Assembly: GCA_020355985.1 (NCBI GenBank)
Contig: CP070628.1
Coordinates: forward strand, 89,150 to 94,665
Length of the DNA stretch: 5,516 nt
Source of the DNA: Nitrospirota bacterium
Lineage (GTDB): Bacteria > Nitrospirota > Nitrospiria > Nitrospirales > UBA8639
Direction of reading: 5' to 3'
The translations under genes were made by a program, and so were the position numbers. Below the pieces are notes generated by a model. The model saw nothing but the letters and a program-made list of their open reading frames with translations, was not told where the DNA came from and searched no databases. Positions 5,349 through 5,516 of this stretch are shown in pieces; the first letter of the stretch is position 1; every line of letters starts with the position of its first letter.

Positions 5349-5516
5349 TTAGTGATAACTTTCCGCATCGGTGGGGAATTTCCCGCATTCAACTTCTTCT
5401 TTATACCGCATGAGCGCCTGTAACGCATCGGCTTTCAAATGGGCATAGGGTTTCACGAATTTTGGGACAAAATCGTCAAACAATCCTAACAAATCGTAGA
5501 GCACAAGAACTTGTCC
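5349..5516 (-). CDS. panB: 3-methyl-2-oxobutanoate hydroxymethyltransferase (ketopantoate hydroxymethyltransferase), C-terminal end only
   Basis: I translated this by hand; 55 codons and a TAA stop are present and the gene enters from the right edge. The opening GQVLVLYDLLGLFDDFVPKF is the highly conserved PanB C-terminal segment, followed by VKPYAHLKADALQAL and a Lys/Glu-rich tail with GKFPTDAESYH at the end, where PanB proteins typically end in a FP-acidic-S motif. PanB transfers a hydroxymethyl group from 5,10-methylenetetrahydrofolate to 2-oxoisovalerate, the first committed step to pantothenate and coenzyme A. The active-site part lies outside the window, so activity cannot be assessed. 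It is on the same strand as the aromatic operon but 531 bp from pheA, with a candidate promoter between, so it is probably a separate transcription unit. Confidence 0.9.
   Translation of the reverse strand, partial: GQVLVLYDLLGLFDDFVPKFVKPYAHLKADALQALMRYKEEVECGKFPTDAESYH

Noticed and set aside
1..5516. Novel defence system, mobile element, CRISPR array or RNA gene
   Set aside because: All coding space is explained by intact-looking biosynthetic genes; no transposase, terminal repeats, spaced direct repeats or tRNA cloverleaf were seen.

Overview
The window is a compact bacterial biosynthetic locus read almost entirely on the minus strand, so genes run from high to low coordinates. In transcription order it holds the last 55 codons of panB (5349-5516), a 531-bp intergenic region, then a five-gene run: pheA (chorismate mutase/prephenate dehydratase, 3735-4817), a hisC-type aminotransferase (2589-3683), aroF (type I-beta DAHP synthase, 1563-2576), tyrA (prephenate dehydrogenase, 634-1521), and the N-terminal 212 codons of aroA (EPSP synthase, 1-637), which leaves the window on the left. 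Intergenic gaps are 51, 12 and 41 bp, then a 4-bp ATGA overlap, as expected of one operon.

Together the genes cover phenylalanine and tyrosine synthesis. AroF commits PEP and erythrose 4-phosphate to the shikimate pathway. AroA makes EPSP, the precursor of chorismate. PheA converts chorismate to prephenate and then phenylpyruvate, and TyrA converts prephenate to 4-hydroxyphenylpyruvate. The HisC-family enzyme can plausibly aminate both keto acids, as well as serve histidine synthesis. Visible allosteric domains sit at the pathway entry (N-terminal ferredoxin-like domain of AroF) and at the Phe branch (C-terminal ACT domain of PheA); TyrA has no room for one.

The 531-bp gap between panB and pheA is the least explained part. 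It contains a credible sigma-70-like promoter for the operon with a perfect 9-bp inverted repeat around its -10 box, a possible 3' hairpin for panB, and on the plus strand a perfect TTGACA, a strong Shine-Dalgarno and a 26-codon ORF of unknown reality. The part nearest panB is purine/pyrimidine-skewed and repeats the word GTGAG.

The gene set and order, the Thermotoga-type single-domain-plus-ferredoxin-like DAHP synthase, and the roughly balanced base composition fit a Gram-negative environmental lineage, most likely Nitrospirota (Nitrospira-like). This assignment is from memory of gene order and protein style, not from a search. I see no mobile element, CRISPR array, rRNA or tRNA, and no evidence of a novel defence or other exotic system; the coding part is ordinary core metabolism.
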